A stretch of DNA of 64,000 bases from the NCBI GenBank assembly GCA_902524235.1, contig CABZCF010000001.1, positions 78,530-142,529 of the forward strand, given 5' to 3'. The notes beneath the pieces are model-generated. The model saw only the letters and a program-made list of their open reading frames with translations, did no database searches and had not been told where the DNA came from. Numbering within the stretch: the first letter of the stretch is position 1; each line of letters starts with the position of its first letter. The position numbers and the translations under genes are program-made. Origin of the DNA: an uncultured Pelagibacteraceae bacterium. Lineage in GTDB: Bacteria; Pseudomonadota; Alphaproteobacteria; Pelagibacterales; Pelagibacteraceae. This document shows positions 18,028 through 26,333 of the stretch, in pieces.

Positions 18028-18099
18028 CTATCTTCTTCTTCTTTTCTTAGCCTTTTTAGCTTTCTTTTTCTTTTTAGCTTTTTTTCGTCTTTTAGCCAT
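18028..18099 (-). CDS. Polybasic microprotein of 23 residues
   Basis: The frame begins MAKRRKKAKKKKK and ends in AKKAKKRRRR; in total 12 Lys, 6 Arg and 4 Ala follow the initiator Met. The ATG is preceded by AAGGGAG with a 6-base spacer, one of the best Shine-Dalgarno sites in the window. The gene has a clear terminator downstream, a leader hairpin and a TTGACA-containing promoter candidate upstream, so it is a complete one-gene unit. The charge suggests binding to nucleic acid or the ribosome (compare tiny ribosomal or histone-like basic proteins). I do not recognise a named family. Confidence 0.75.
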   Translation of the reverse strand: MAKRRKKAKKKKKAKKAKKRRRR

Positions 18100-18118
18100 T
18101 TTTAGCTCCCTTGTTTTA

Positions 18119-18136
18119 CGAATCATTATTGATTCG
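18119..18136 (-). promoter_or_regulatory. Leader hairpin upstream of the polybasic microprotein
   Basis: CGAATCA-ATAA-TGATTCG on the minus strand forms a perfect 7-bp stem with a 4-base loop. It lies between the predicted transcription start and the Shine-Dalgarno site, ending 12 bases before AAGGGAG. It may protect the 5' end of the mRNA or control translation; DNA-level operator function is equally possible. Confidence 0.5.
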
Positions 18137-18147
18137 CGCATATATAA

Positions 18148-18176
18148 TTTTTATTTTTTTTAATTAGTTATGTCAA
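18148..18176 (-). promoter_or_regulatory. Sigma-70-type promoter candidate for the polybasic microprotein
   Basis: A perfect -35 box TTGACA (18176-18171) is followed after 17 bases by TAAAAA (18153-18148), a weak -10 box. Transcription would start near 18140, giving a leader of about 40 bases that carries the hairpin and the ribosome site. The rest of the gap to 18286 is A/T runs in which I see nothing else. Confidence 0.4.
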
Positions 18177-18286
18177 TTCTTTAATTAAATAAAAAAAAAA
18201 CAAAAAAAATTTTTATTTTTTTAATTTTTAAATAATTTAAAAAAAGTTAAGTAAATTGCGATTAATAAACTATTTATTTGGTTTAT

Positions 18287-19996
18287 TTATTGGTAAAGTT
18301 TTTCAATTGAATTTTTATATTTTTGAATAATTTTAAATCTTTTTAACTTTAAAGTTGGTGTCAACATTCCATTCTCGATTGAAAATTTTTCATTAATTAA
18401 AAAATATTTTTTAATTTTTTCAATTTTTGATAAATTATTATTAATTTTTTCAATTTCTTCTTTAATTTTGACTTTATCTAAATCTTTTTTGTCATCACTT
18501 AAAGCTAACAATGCAATTAAATAAGGTTTGTTCTCTCCAAATACAATTGCTTGATCAAAAAGATTTGAATTTATAATCTCATTTTCAATCTTTAAGGGAC
18601 TTATGTTGTCACCTCCAGGTGTAATTATAATATCTTTTTTTCTGTCAGTTATCTTAAGATAATTTTTTTCAAACACTCCAATATCTCCTGTGTGTAACCA
18701 TCCATCTTTCAAAACTTTATTGGTCTCTATAGTATTATTCCAATAACCCAACATAACATTTTCGCCTTTAACTAATATTTCTCCATCCTCAGCTATTTTG
18801 ACCTCATTTCCTTTAAATGGAGGTCCTACCGTATCAACTCTTATGTCGTCTATTGGATTGCAGCTTACCACCGGTGAGGCCTCTGTTAGACCATAACCTT
18901 GTAAAGTAGGCAATCCTATTGCATTAAGAAAATAACCAACTTCTTTATCCAAAGCACCACCGCCTGAAACAAAAGTTTTAATAGACCCCCCAAATTGTGC
19001 TTTAATTTTTTTTCTGATTATTTTATCTAGTAGGAAATTTTGAATTTTTTCAAAAAAATTCAAAGGTATTTTTTTATTTTTTTTTAAACCTAAACTAATT
19101 GTTTTGTTTATTAACACTTTTTTAACACCCTTTATTTTTTCAAAATTAGAATTTATCTTTTGAAATAAATTTTGATAAAATCGTGGAACAGCCGTCATAA
19201 TATCGGGGGAACAATCATTCATATTCTTTATCAATTTTTCAATACTTTCTGCATAAAACACTTTTGCATTTACACTAACCTGAACAAACTGGACAGTATG
19301 CTCATAGGAATGAGATAGAGGTAGCCATGTAAGAAATTTCGGATTATTATTTTTAATTAGCGGATTTAAAAGTTCAATTGCTCCCTCGCAATTATTTAAA
19401 ATTCCACCATGACTTAACATAACACCTTTTGGATTCCCTTGTGTCCCTGAAGTATAAATTATGCAAGCCACATCTTTTCTATTCAAATTAGATGAAAAAT
19501 TAAAATTGTTATCTTTTGTTTCAATTATTAAATTATTTATATTTACATAACTCTCAGGATCTAAATCTTCTATTTTTTCAAAAGAAAATATCTTTTTTAT
19601 AAAATTTTTTTTTTTTACTAAATTTTTTATCTTATTAAATTGTTCATTGTTTGAAACGAATATAACTGATGGACTGCAATCATCAATAATGTACTCATAG
19701 TCTTTCTCGATATAAGTTGTATAAGCTGGAACAGTAATTGATTGTGAAAGCATGATTGACATATCAGAAATAAACCACTCAGGTCTGTTTTCAGATATTA
19801 GTAAACATCTATCACCTTTTGTAACAAATTTGCTCAGTTCTGTAGAAAGGATATTAATTGATTTAAAGACTTCTAACCAACTATAACTTTTTTTTGGCTC
19901 TTTAAGATTTGTTAATAGAATTTCATTCTTATCTTTTAGTGACAAATATTTTTCAAAGAAAAGCTGATTTAGATTATTAATATTTTTTATGTTCAT
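18287..19996 (-). CDS. Long-chain acyl-CoA synthetase (AMP-binding)
   Basis: A 569-residue AMP-forming acyl-CoA synthetase of the long-chain (FAA1/FadD15-like) group. It shows WLEVFKSINILSTEL near the N-terminus, the P-loop YTSGTQGNPKGVMLSHGG, the linker motif GWLHTGDIG and the hinge DRKKDII. It activates free fatty acids to acyl-CoA for lipid synthesis or degradation; chain length cannot be read from sequence. It is probably a single-gene unit; tRNA-Leu lies just upstream on the same strand. Confidence 0.88.
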   Translation of the reverse strand: MNIKNINNLNQLFFEKYLSLKDKNEILLTNLKEPKKSYSWLEVFKSINILSTELSKFVTKGDRCLLISENRPEWFISDMSIMLSQSITVPAYTTYIEKDYEYIIDDCSPSVIFVSNNEQFNKIKNLVKKKNFIKKIFSFEKIEDLDPESYVNINNLIIETKDNNFNFSSNLNRKDVACIIYTSGTQGNPKGVMLSHGGILNNCEGAIELLNPLIKNNNPKFLTWLPLSHSYEHTVQFVQVSVNAKVFYAESIEKLIKNMNDCSPDIMTAVPRFYQNLFQKINSNFEKIKGVKKVLINKTISLGLKKNKKIPLNFFEKIQNFLLDKIIRKKIKAQFGGSIKTFVSGGGALDKEVGYFLNAIGLPTLQGYGLTEASPVVSCNPIDDIRVDTVGPPFKGNEVKIAEDGEILVKGENVMLGYWNNTIETNKVLKDGWLHTGDIGVFEKNYLKITDRKKDIIITPGGDNISPLKIENEIINSNLFDQAIVFGENKPYLIALLALSDDKKDLDKVKIKEEIEKINNNLSKIEKIKKYFLINEKFSIENGMLTPTLKLKRFKIIQKYKNSIEKLYQ

Positions 19997-20003
19997 AATA
20001 TTT

Positions 20004-20090
20004 TGGTGGGCAAAGAGAGAATCGAACTCTCACAGTATTGCTACTATTGGATTTTGAGTCCAACGCGTCTACCAATTCCGCCATTCGCCC
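20004..20090 (-). tRNA. tRNA-Leu (anticodon CAA)
   Basis: A class II tRNA of 87 bases with encoded CCA on the minus strand. The acceptor stem pairs GGGCGAA with TTTGCCC (one G-U), the D-arm has GGTAGACGC, the anticodon loop is CTCAAAA giving CAA (codon UUG), the variable arm is long as expected for leucine, and the T-arm contains AGTTCGATTCT. Its 3' end lies 7 bases upstream of the acyl-CoA synthetase start. Confidence 0.97.
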
Positions 20091-20156
20091 AAGTATTAAA
20101 TATATTAATATTTAATTTAAATAGTATAAAAAGAATATCACAAAATAAAAGTAAAT

Positions 20157-20768
20157 ATGTTTAAAGAGCTTTATAATAAAACAATTAAATTGGCTGGGCA
20201 TAAAAGTTCTAAATTAATACTTGGAATAATATCATTTATAGAAAGTTTTATTTTTCCAATTCCTCCTGATGTGCTGATTATTCCAATGACCATAGCAAAA
20301 AAAAATGATTGGGTTAAAATAGCTTTTGTAGCAACTACAGGATCTGTTTTAGGTGCTTTACTCGGATATTTAATTGGTTTTGTTTTCTTTAATGAAATTG
20401 GAATAAAAATTTTTGAACTATATGGTGTAGACAATACTTCCTTTTTAAAAGAAAAGTTTTCTTCAGAGGGTGGTGTAATTGCTTGGATGACTCTTTTAGC
20501 AATTGCAGGATTTACTCCTGTTCCTTTTAAACTTTTAACGATAACTAGTGGCTTTGTAGGATTCAATATTTTTTACTTTTTAATAGTTTCTGCTATTACA
20601 AGAGGTACAAGATTTTTTTTAATTTCTTTTTTAATTGGTAAATTCGGTTCTGCTATGAAGGAAATAATCGAAAAAAAGCTAATTAAAGTATCAATTATTA
20701 TAAGCATTATAATTATAGTTGTTGCTTTTTTTGTTTATAAATTTTTAAAAGGATTTATTGTAATATGA
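20157..20768 (+). CDS. YqaA-family (VTT/DedA-like) membrane protein
   Basis: A 203-residue membrane protein with the VTT/SNARE-associated fold of the YqaA branch of DedA. The first re-entrant region is IESFIFPIPPDVLIIPM, and the second contains IAGFTPVPFKLLTITSGFVG with the conserved Thr-Pro, followed by an Arg-rich helix. DedA-type proteins are implicated in polyprenyl-phosphate and phospholipid flipping; the lipid used by YqaA proteins is not established. It is the first gene of an operon with dsbB, which it overlaps by ATGA. Confidence 0.85.
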   Translation: MFKELYNKTIKLAGHKSSKLILGIISFIESFIFPIPPDVLIIPMTIAKKNDWVKIAFVATTGSVLGALLGYLIGFVFFNEIGIKIFELYGVDNTSFLKEKFSSEGGVIAWMTLLAIAGFTPVPFKLLTITSGFVGFNIFYFLIVSAITRGTRFFLISFLIGKFGSAMKEIIEKKLIKVSIIISIIIIVVAFFVYKFLKGFIVI

Positions 20769-21259
20769 TTAAGAACTACGTAGATGAAAAAAAATTCTTT
20801 TTAATTATATTCTTAATAAGTGTTTTTTCTTTACTAAGTGCTATGTACATTGAATATGTTTTAAAAGTTTATCCATGTAAACTTTGTATCTATCAAAGAA
20901 TACCTTTTATATTATCTGTATTTATTTGCTTCTTTGGGTACAATTTAAGCGACAAAACTATTTGGCTAGTAGCATTGGTAAGTATTTTTTCTCTAAATGC
21001 ATTCTTGTCAGGATATCACGTAGGTATAGAAAACTCAATTTTTTCAGAATTTAGCGGATGTACGAACGAAAGCTTAAATATTCAAGATAAGGACGAGTTA
21101 TTAAACAAATTAAAGGATATAAATGTTTCCTGTAAAGATGTCGTTTTTAAGATATTTGGATTATCACTTGCGACGATAAATTTGATCATTTCATTGACTA
21201 TAATAGCACTTGGAATTAATTATTTAAATTATGCAAAAAACAAACAAAAAAAAACTTGA
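20765..21259 (+). CDS. dsbB: Disulfide bond formation protein B
   Basis: DsbB, 164 residues and four membrane helices. It re-oxidises DsbA in the periplasm and passes electrons to ubiquinone. The first redox pair is Cys38/Cys41 in PCKLCIYQR and the second is Cys99/Cys123 in the long periplasmic loop (SGCTNES and VSCKDV). It overlaps YqaA by 4 bases upstream and coq7 by 29 bases downstream; linkage to a ubiquinone gene fits its electron acceptor. Confidence 0.93.
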   Translation: MIKNYVDEKKFFLIIFLISVFSLLSAMYIEYVLKVYPCKLCIYQRIPFILSVFICFFGYNLSDKTIWLVALVSIFSLNAFLSGYHVGIENSIFSEFSGCTNESLNIQDKDELLNKLKDINVSCKDVVFKIFGLSLATINLIISLTIIALGINYLNYAKNKQKKT

Positions 21260-21764
21260 AGAATTTATAAGAGTAGATCACGCAGGTGAAAGAGGTGCGA
21301 TTAAAATTTATGAAGGGCAACTTTTAGCTTTAAATACAATATATAAAGATAACCAATTGAAAGAAACAATTGAAGAAATGAGAGAGCACGAGAGAGAGCA
21401 TTGTGATTATTTTGAGAATGAAATAAAAAAAAGAGAAATTAAACCTACAAAGTTTCTACCATTATGGGATTTATTAGGTGTAGGTTTAGGTTTTGGAACT
21501 ACACTGCTTGGTAAAAAAGCTGCAATGTTGTGTACCGCCTCTGTAGAAGAAGTAATAGATAAACATTATCAAGACCAAATAAATCAAATTAAAGATGATG
21601 AAAAAGAATTAAGGGATAAGATCATAAAATTTAGAGAAGATGAACTACATCATAAAGATATCGCATACGAAAAAGGCGCATCTAAAAAAGGATTTTACTC
21701 TATATTGGATAAAATTATTAAAACTGGTTCAAAAATTGCAATAAATATATCTGAAAAAATATAA
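21231..21764 (+). CDS. coq7: Demethoxyubiquinone hydroxylase (Coq7 family)
   Basis: A 177-residue Coq7, the carboxylate-bridged diiron enzyme for the C6 hydroxylation of ubiquinone synthesis. It replaces the flavin enzyme UbiF, as in many alphaproteobacteria. Iron ligands are visible in RVDHAGERGA (Glu20), EMREHEREH, TASVEEVIDKHY and FREDELHHKD. The ATG lies within dsbB, giving a 29-base overlap; it yields the usual N-terminus LEEFIRVDHAGE. The 3' end abuts the stop of the convergent HNH gene with no spacer. Confidence 0.95.
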   Translation: MQKTNKKKLEEFIRVDHAGERGAIKIYEGQLLALNTIYKDNQLKETIEEMREHEREHCDYFENEIKKREIKPTKFLPLWDLLGVGLGFGTTLLGKKAAMLCTASVEEVIDKHYQDQINQIKDDEKELRDKIIKFREDELHHKDIAYEKGASKKGFYSILDKIIKTGSKIAINISEKI

Positions 21765-22334
21765 TTAGGGTTCTAATTCTACATCCCAGTATAAATAGTC
21801 CATCCAACTCTTATGAAGAAAATTGGGTGGGAAATTTTTACCATTCCTGTGTAAATCCTCAGTACTAGGTCTGAAAGGCTTTTGACTTAAGATCATTCCT
21901 GAATTTTCATAAAGTCTTCCCCCTTTTTTAACATTGCAATTAGAACATGCTGTCACAACATTATCCCAATCGGTTTTACCACCTTTTGATCTTGGTAGTA
22001 AATGATCAAAGGTTAATTCGCTCTTACTACCACAATAAACACAACTGAATTTGTCTCTTAAAAAAACGTTAAATCTTGTAAAGTTGGGATTTGACAATGG
22101 TTTCACAAATGACTTGAGAGCTATGACACTAGGGAGTTTCATACTAAATGATGGACTTCTAATAACTCTATCATAGTAGCTTACTATAGATACTCTATCT
22201 AAATAAACAGATTTAATTGAGTCCTGCCAACTCCATAATGACAACGGATAATAACTCAAAGGTCTATAATCAGCATTAAGCACTAAAGCAGGGCATTTTT
22301 CTAGTGACAAACTTTTATCCAATGCAGATATCAT
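21765..22334 (-). CDS. HNH endonuclease-domain protein
   Basis: A 189-residue protein whose C-terminal part holds an HNH domain with a zinc knuckle: Cys98/Cys101 (FSCVYCG), the catalytic DH pair at 110-111 (TFDHLLPRSKGG), Asn in WDNVVTAC and Cys130/Cys133. The N-terminal segment VLNADYRPLSYYPLSLWSWQDSI is typical of a widespread chromosomal HNH family in alphaproteobacteria whose role is unsettled (possibly DNA repair). There are no mobile-element features around it. It is the last gene of the tlpA-esterase-HNH group. Confidence 0.88.
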   Translation of the reverse strand: MISALDKSLSLEKCPALVLNADYRPLSYYPLSLWSWQDSIKSVYLDRVSIVSYYDRVIRSPSFSMKLPSVIALKSFVKPLSNPNFTRFNVFLRDKFSCVYCGSKSELTFDHLLPRSKGGKTDWDNVVTACSNCNVKKGGRLYENSGMILSQKPFRPSTEDLHRNGKNFPPNFLHKSWMDYLYWDVELEP

Positions 22335-22387
22335 TTGAAAAGACTAACCTAAATAAAATAATAATTCAATGTTACAAATTGAAAAAA

Positions 22388-23046
22388 TTAATTATTTAAA
22401 TTTTCTTTTATAAAATTTATAGCTATTGAAGAGGCTTCTAACGGTATATTATGATCACAGTTATCTATTATTTTTGTATCACAATGAATTTTATTTCTGA
22501 TTAGAAAATCTTTTGCATCTAGAAGATTATCAGGAGTTACAACATTGTCTAAATTACCATGAATTAACAAAATTTTAGGTTTTGAACTTATCCTTTCTGA
22601 TAGATTTTTTTTGTTTATTATTTTTCCAGAAAAACCAACTAAACAATTGAATGGTATCTTTGAAGTAAGAGCAACATTTATTGCCATCATACAGCCTTGA
22701 CTGAAACCTGATAAGCAAATGTCAGAATTCTTCAATTTATATTCATTTTTAATCTCTGATAAAAAATTATTAATTTTTATCTCAGCATTTAATGACTGAT
22801 TTAGAATATAATCTTCATCATCTGTAGATAAATCAAACCACTGAAATCCTGATGGGTTGATTTTACACCTCTCATGACCATTTGGACATATGATTACCGT
22901 ATTTTTTAAATGTCTTTTCCAATTATGTGATAGCATACTTATGTCGCTACCATCACCTCCATAGCCATGTAATAGTACAATTGCTTTTTTTATAGCCTCA
23001 TTTTTTTTGGTTTTATAGTAATGCTATCTAAACTAAAATTTTCCAT
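22388..23046 (-). pseudogene. Phospholipase/carboxylesterase with a 1-base frameshift near the N-terminus
   Basis: The intact downstream frame (22388-22936, 182 residues from an internal ATG) holds GFSQG with the nucleophile serine, HGNLDNVV and CDHNIP, the triad of the YpfH/acyl-protein thioesterase-like hydrolases. Upstream in the same frame lies AIVLLHGYGGDGSDISM, the oxyanion-hole region the family needs, but without a start codon. An ATG at 23046 opens a second frame, MENFSLDSITIKPKK, that stops soon after a run of eight A residues (T at 23001-23008). One more A would join the two into a normal-length protein. This is a sequencing error, a recent mutation or slippage. Cytoplasmic esterase; substrate unknown. 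Confidence 0.75.
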
Positions 23047-23054
23047 TTATTCAT

Positions 23055-23585
23055 TCAGTCAAAATTTTTTAACCATTTAATTAGTTTTTTATCTTCAAAA
23101 TCTACACTACCTAAAATTCTTGCAAATTCCTCACCTTTTTTGTTAATTAATAAAGTTGTGGGTAAACCTCTTAGCAAAAGTTTCTTTGGTAACTTCATGT
23201 CAATATCGTGATAAATTTTTAAATTTTCTATTCCCACTTCTTCAAAAAATATTTTAGACTTAGAAATTTTTTCACTGCCAACATTAATTGGCAAAATCTC
23301 TAAGTTGTTAAAATTTTTTTCACTGGCTAATTTATCTAATGATGGCATTTCTTCTCTACAAGGAGCACACCAAGTCGCCCAAAAATTAATAATTAAAAAT
23401 TTATCTTTAAGGTCATTCAATTTAATCAATTTATTATTGATGTTTTGAAATTCAATGTTTTCAAGTTTTTTAGGTTGTTTATGTAAAATTAGATTTTTAA
23501 TTTTCGGGACCTCTATTGAATATGCTGAACTTGATGATATTAAATATATAAAAATAATAAATAATTTAATAAACAATGATTTCAT
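23055..23585 (-). CDS. TlpA-like thiol-disulfide protein
   Basis: A 176-residue exported thioredoxin-fold protein. Residues 1-24 form a signal peptide or membrane anchor (KLFIIFIYLISSSSAYS). The active site is WCAPC (Cys73/Cys76) in FWATWCAPCREEM, and the cis-proline loop is LRGLPTTLLI. TlpA/ResA-type proteins reduce periplasmic thiols, often during cytochrome c or copper-centre assembly. TlpA next to argH is a known alphaproteobacterial arrangement. Its start lies only 15 bases from the divergent argH start. Confidence 0.9.
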   Translation of the reverse strand: MKSLFIKLFIIFIYLISSSSAYSIEVPKIKNLILHKQPKKLENIEFQNINNKLIKLNDLKDKFLIINFWATWCAPCREEMPSLDKLASEKNFNNLEILPINVGSEKISKSKIFFEEVGIENLKIYHDIDMKLPKKLLLRGLPTTLLINKKGEEFARILGSVDFEDKKLIKWLKNFD

Positions 23586-23600
23586 TGAAAAATACTTATC

Positions 23601-24992
23601 ATGACAAAAAATAAAAACAACACGTCAGTTTGGAACACGAGAATAATTAAATCTTCCTCACTGTTTCAAAAAATAGGAAGCTCAATAAGCTTTGATAAAC
23701 GACTTTTTAAAGAGGATATACAAGCCTCAATTGCTCATGTGGAAATGCTTTTTAAAAAAAAGATAATTACTTTTAAAGTAAAAAATAAAATTATTTTTGG
23801 ACTTAACAGAATTAGAAATGAAATTGTCAAAAAAAAATATAAATTTGATAGCAAAGATGAAGATATTCATATGAGTATTGAGAAAAGGTTGTTTGAAATT
23901 ATCGGAGAAGATGCTGGCTATGTTCATACGGCAAGATCTAGAAATGACCAAGTCATTACGGATTTAAAGTTATGGATGATAAAAAGTACTAATGAAATAA
24001 TTAAGTTATTAAATGTTTCATCAAAATTAATAATAAAAATTTCTGAAAAAAACATTTATACAATAATGCCAGGCTTTACACATTTAAAAAATGCACAAGC
24101 TGTTTCATTCTCACATTACATGCTTGCCTATGTAGAAATGTTTTCCAGAGATAAAATACGATTTAAGAATAATTTAAAAAATTTAAAGGAAAATCCATTG
24201 GGTGTAGCTGCTTTAACAGGAACATCATTTGATATAGATCGAAATTATACTACTAAAAAACTTGGATTTATAAATCCTACTAGAAATTCGATTGATACAG
24301 TATCAGATAGAGATTTTGTAACAGATTTTCTTTACTCAGCTTCTTTATGTTCAATGCATATATCAAGACTTTCAGAAGAATTTATTATTTGGAATTCGGA
24401 TGCATACAATTTGATATTTTTAAATGATAAGATTGTTACTGGTTCGTCTATTATGCCTCAGAAAAAAAATCCTGACCCACTAGAATACTTAAGAGGAAAA
24501 ACAGGAGGGATTTATGGCAACCTTTTCTCTATGCTTACTATTTTAAAAGGTTTACCGTTATCATATTTTAAAGACTTACAAGATGACAAAAAAATAGTTT
24601 TTGAAGCTTTTGATAATTTGAAAAATTGTATTTTAGTTATGAATGAAGTTTTGTCTAACTTTAGTGTTAATAAAAAACAAATGACTAATCTAACAAAACA
24701 GGGTTTTATTACAGCGACGGATCTAGCAGATTATTTTGTAAAACAATTAAGATATCCCTTTAGAAAAGCATATATATTAACTGCGAAAGTAATAAATTTT
24801 TGCGAAAAGAATAAAAAAAACTTACAAGATTTATCTTTAAAAGAAATGCAAAAATTTGAGCCTAATATTAAAGCAGATGTGTTGAAAGTTTTTGATTTAA
24901 ATGTTTCCATTAAATCAAAAAAATCTTTTGGTGGAACTTCTTTTGAAAATATAAAAAAAATGATAAAGTCTTATAAAAGGGATTTGAAATGA
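23601..24992 (+). CDS. argH: Argininosuccinate lyase
   Basis: ArgH, 463 residues, normal length. It splits argininosuccinate to arginine and fumarate, the last step of arginine synthesis. The superfamily signature is GSSIMPQKKNPDPLE, with the catalytic serine in the flexible loop. HTARSRNDQV and PGFTHLKNAQ, carrying the catalytic histidine region, are also present. It is the first gene of argH-lptM-lysA; its TGA overlaps the lptM ATG. Confidence 0.96.
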   Translation: MTKNKNNTSVWNTRIIKSSSLFQKIGSSISFDKRLFKEDIQASIAHVEMLFKKKIITFKVKNKIIFGLNRIRNEIVKKKYKFDSKDEDIHMSIEKRLFEIIGEDAGYVHTARSRNDQVITDLKLWMIKSTNEIIKLLNVSSKLIIKISEKNIYTIMPGFTHLKNAQAVSFSHYMLAYVEMFSRDKIRFKNNLKNLKENPLGVAALTGTSFDIDRNYTTKKLGFINPTRNSIDTVSDRDFVTDFLYSASLCSMHISRLSEEFIIWNSDAYNLIFLNDKIVTGSSIMPQKKNPDPLEYLRGKTGGIYGNLFSMLTILKGLPLSYFKDLQDDKKIVFEAFDNLKNCILVMNEVLSNFSVNKKQMTNLTKQGFITATDLADYFVKQLRYPFRKAYILTAKVINFCEKNKKNLQDLSLKEMQKFEPNIKADVLKVFDLNVSIKSKKSFGGTSFENIKKMIKSYKRDLK

Positions 24993-25111
24993 TTAAAAAA
25001 TTTATATTCGTTATCATTGTTTTAAATTTGGCGTTTTCTTGTGGAAAAAAAGGAGATCCTGAATATAAGGGAAGCAATTTTAAAGTATTGAAAAAAATAG
25101 TAGTTGGTTAA
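24989..25111 (+). CDS. lptM: LPS translocon maturation chaperone LptM-like lipoprotein
   Basis: A 40-residue lipoprotein between argH and lysA. It has a basic start MIKKF, a short hydrophobic helix, and the lipobox LAFSC followed by GKKGDPEY, matching the C-G-x-K-G-P/D-x-Y pattern of LptM (YifL). LptM assists disulfide maturation of the LptD-LptE outer-membrane translocon in E. coli. The ATG overlaps the argH stop (ATGA) and the TAA overlaps the lysA start (TAATG), so all three are translationally coupled. The argH-lptM-lysA order is common in alphaproteobacteria. Confidence 0.85.
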   Translation: MIKKFIFVIIVLNLAFSCGKKGDPEYKGSNFKVLKKIVVG

Positions 25112-26325
25112 TGAAATATAAAAATGATCGTTTTTATATAGAAAAGGTAAGTGCTAACAAAATCGCAAAAAAATATAGCACTCCAGCTTATGTTTACTCA
25201 TTTGAGAAAATTGTAAGTAATATAAAAAAATTTAAAACAAATTTTAAAAAAATTAATCCAATAATCTGTTTTTCAGTAAAATCTAATGCGAATCTAGATA
25301 TTCTAAAAATTATTAAAAGTCACAATATAGGCGCAGATGTAGTATCAAAAGGAGAAATGATGATGGCTTTAAAAGCTGGTATAGATGTAAAGAAAATAGT
25401 ATTTTCAGGTGTAGGGAAAACGTCAAATGAAATTGATTATGCAATTAAAAAAAATATACTGTTAATAAATGCTGAGTCAGAGGATGAAATTATTAATATC
25501 GAAAAAATTGCTAGAAAAAATAAGAAAAAAGTTAGCATTGGCATTAGGTTAAATCCTGATATAGACGCAAGAACAATAAATAAAATTTCGACAGGAAAAA
25601 AAGAAAATAAATTCGGTGTTGATATTAATACTTTTAAAAAAATAATTAGAAACTACAAAAACTCGAAATTTTTGGAGTTTAATTGTCTAAGTGTTCATAT
25701 TGGTAGTCAAATAACTCATCATCAACCCTATAAAACAATGCTTAACGTAATTCAAAAATGTTTAAATCAATGTAATCATAAATTTAGATTTATAGACCTC
25801 GGTGGTGGTATGGGTATTCAATACACTAAAAATGATAATTTGCTAAACTATAAAAAATATAGCTCTATGATACAAAAATTTTTAAGAAAAAATAAAGTTA
25901 AAATAATTTTTGAGCCTGGAAGATCTATAATAGGAAACACTGCAATTATTTTAACCAAAGTTACATATATAAAAAGAAGTGGAAGAAAAATTTTTATAAT
26001 TTTAGATACTGCAATGAATGATTTTATTAGACCTGCCTTGTATGGTTCAATTCATAGAATACTTCCCTATAAAATTAGTAAAAATAAAATTACTAAAAAA
26101 CATGAATTTGTTGGACCAATTTGCGAAACAACTGACAAATTCTTAGAAACTTCAAGTTTTCAGAAACTTACAAATGGTGATTTAATGATTATTTGTGATG
26201 TGGGCGCATATGGAATGGTTCTATCATCAAATTATAATCTAAGACCTGCTTCACCAGAAATATTGGTTAAAGGCCTAAAAACCATAGTAATTAAAAAAAG
26301 ACAAAAAATTACTGATTTAATTTAA
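25111..26325 (+). CDS. lysA: Diaminopimelate decarboxylase
   Basis: LysA, 404 residues, PLP-dependent. It makes lysine from meso-diaminopimelate. The PLP lysine is in CFSVKSNAN, the glycine-rich phosphate loop is DLGGGMGI, EPGRSIIGN contributes substrate binding, and CETTDKF and CDVGAYGMVLSSNYN form the active-site cysteine and tyrosine regions. The start ATG overlaps the lptM stop. Confidence 0.96.
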   Translation: MKYKNDRFYIEKVSANKIAKKYSTPAYVYSFEKIVSNIKKFKTNFKKINPIICFSVKSNANLDILKIIKSHNIGADVVSKGEMMMALKAGIDVKKIVFSGVGKTSNEIDYAIKKNILLINAESEDEIINIEKIARKNKKKVSIGIRLNPDIDARTINKISTGKKENKFGVDINTFKKIIRNYKNSKFLEFNCLSVHIGSQITHHQPYKTMLNVIQKCLNQCNHKFRFIDLGGGMGIQYTKNDNLLNYKKYSSMIQKFLRKNKVKIIFEPGRSIIGNTAIILTKVTYIKRSGRKIFIILDTAMNDFIRPALYGSIHRILPYKISKNKITKKHEFVGPICETTDKFLETSSFQKLTNGDLMIICDVGAYGMVLSSNYNLRPASPEILVKGLKTIVIKKRQKITDLI

Positions 26326-26333
26326 CAAATAAT

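Noticed and set aside
21765..22334. HNH gene as part of a homing or mobile element
   Set aside because: No flanking repeats, intron or phage genes; the N-terminal segment fits a chromosomal alphaproteobacterial family.
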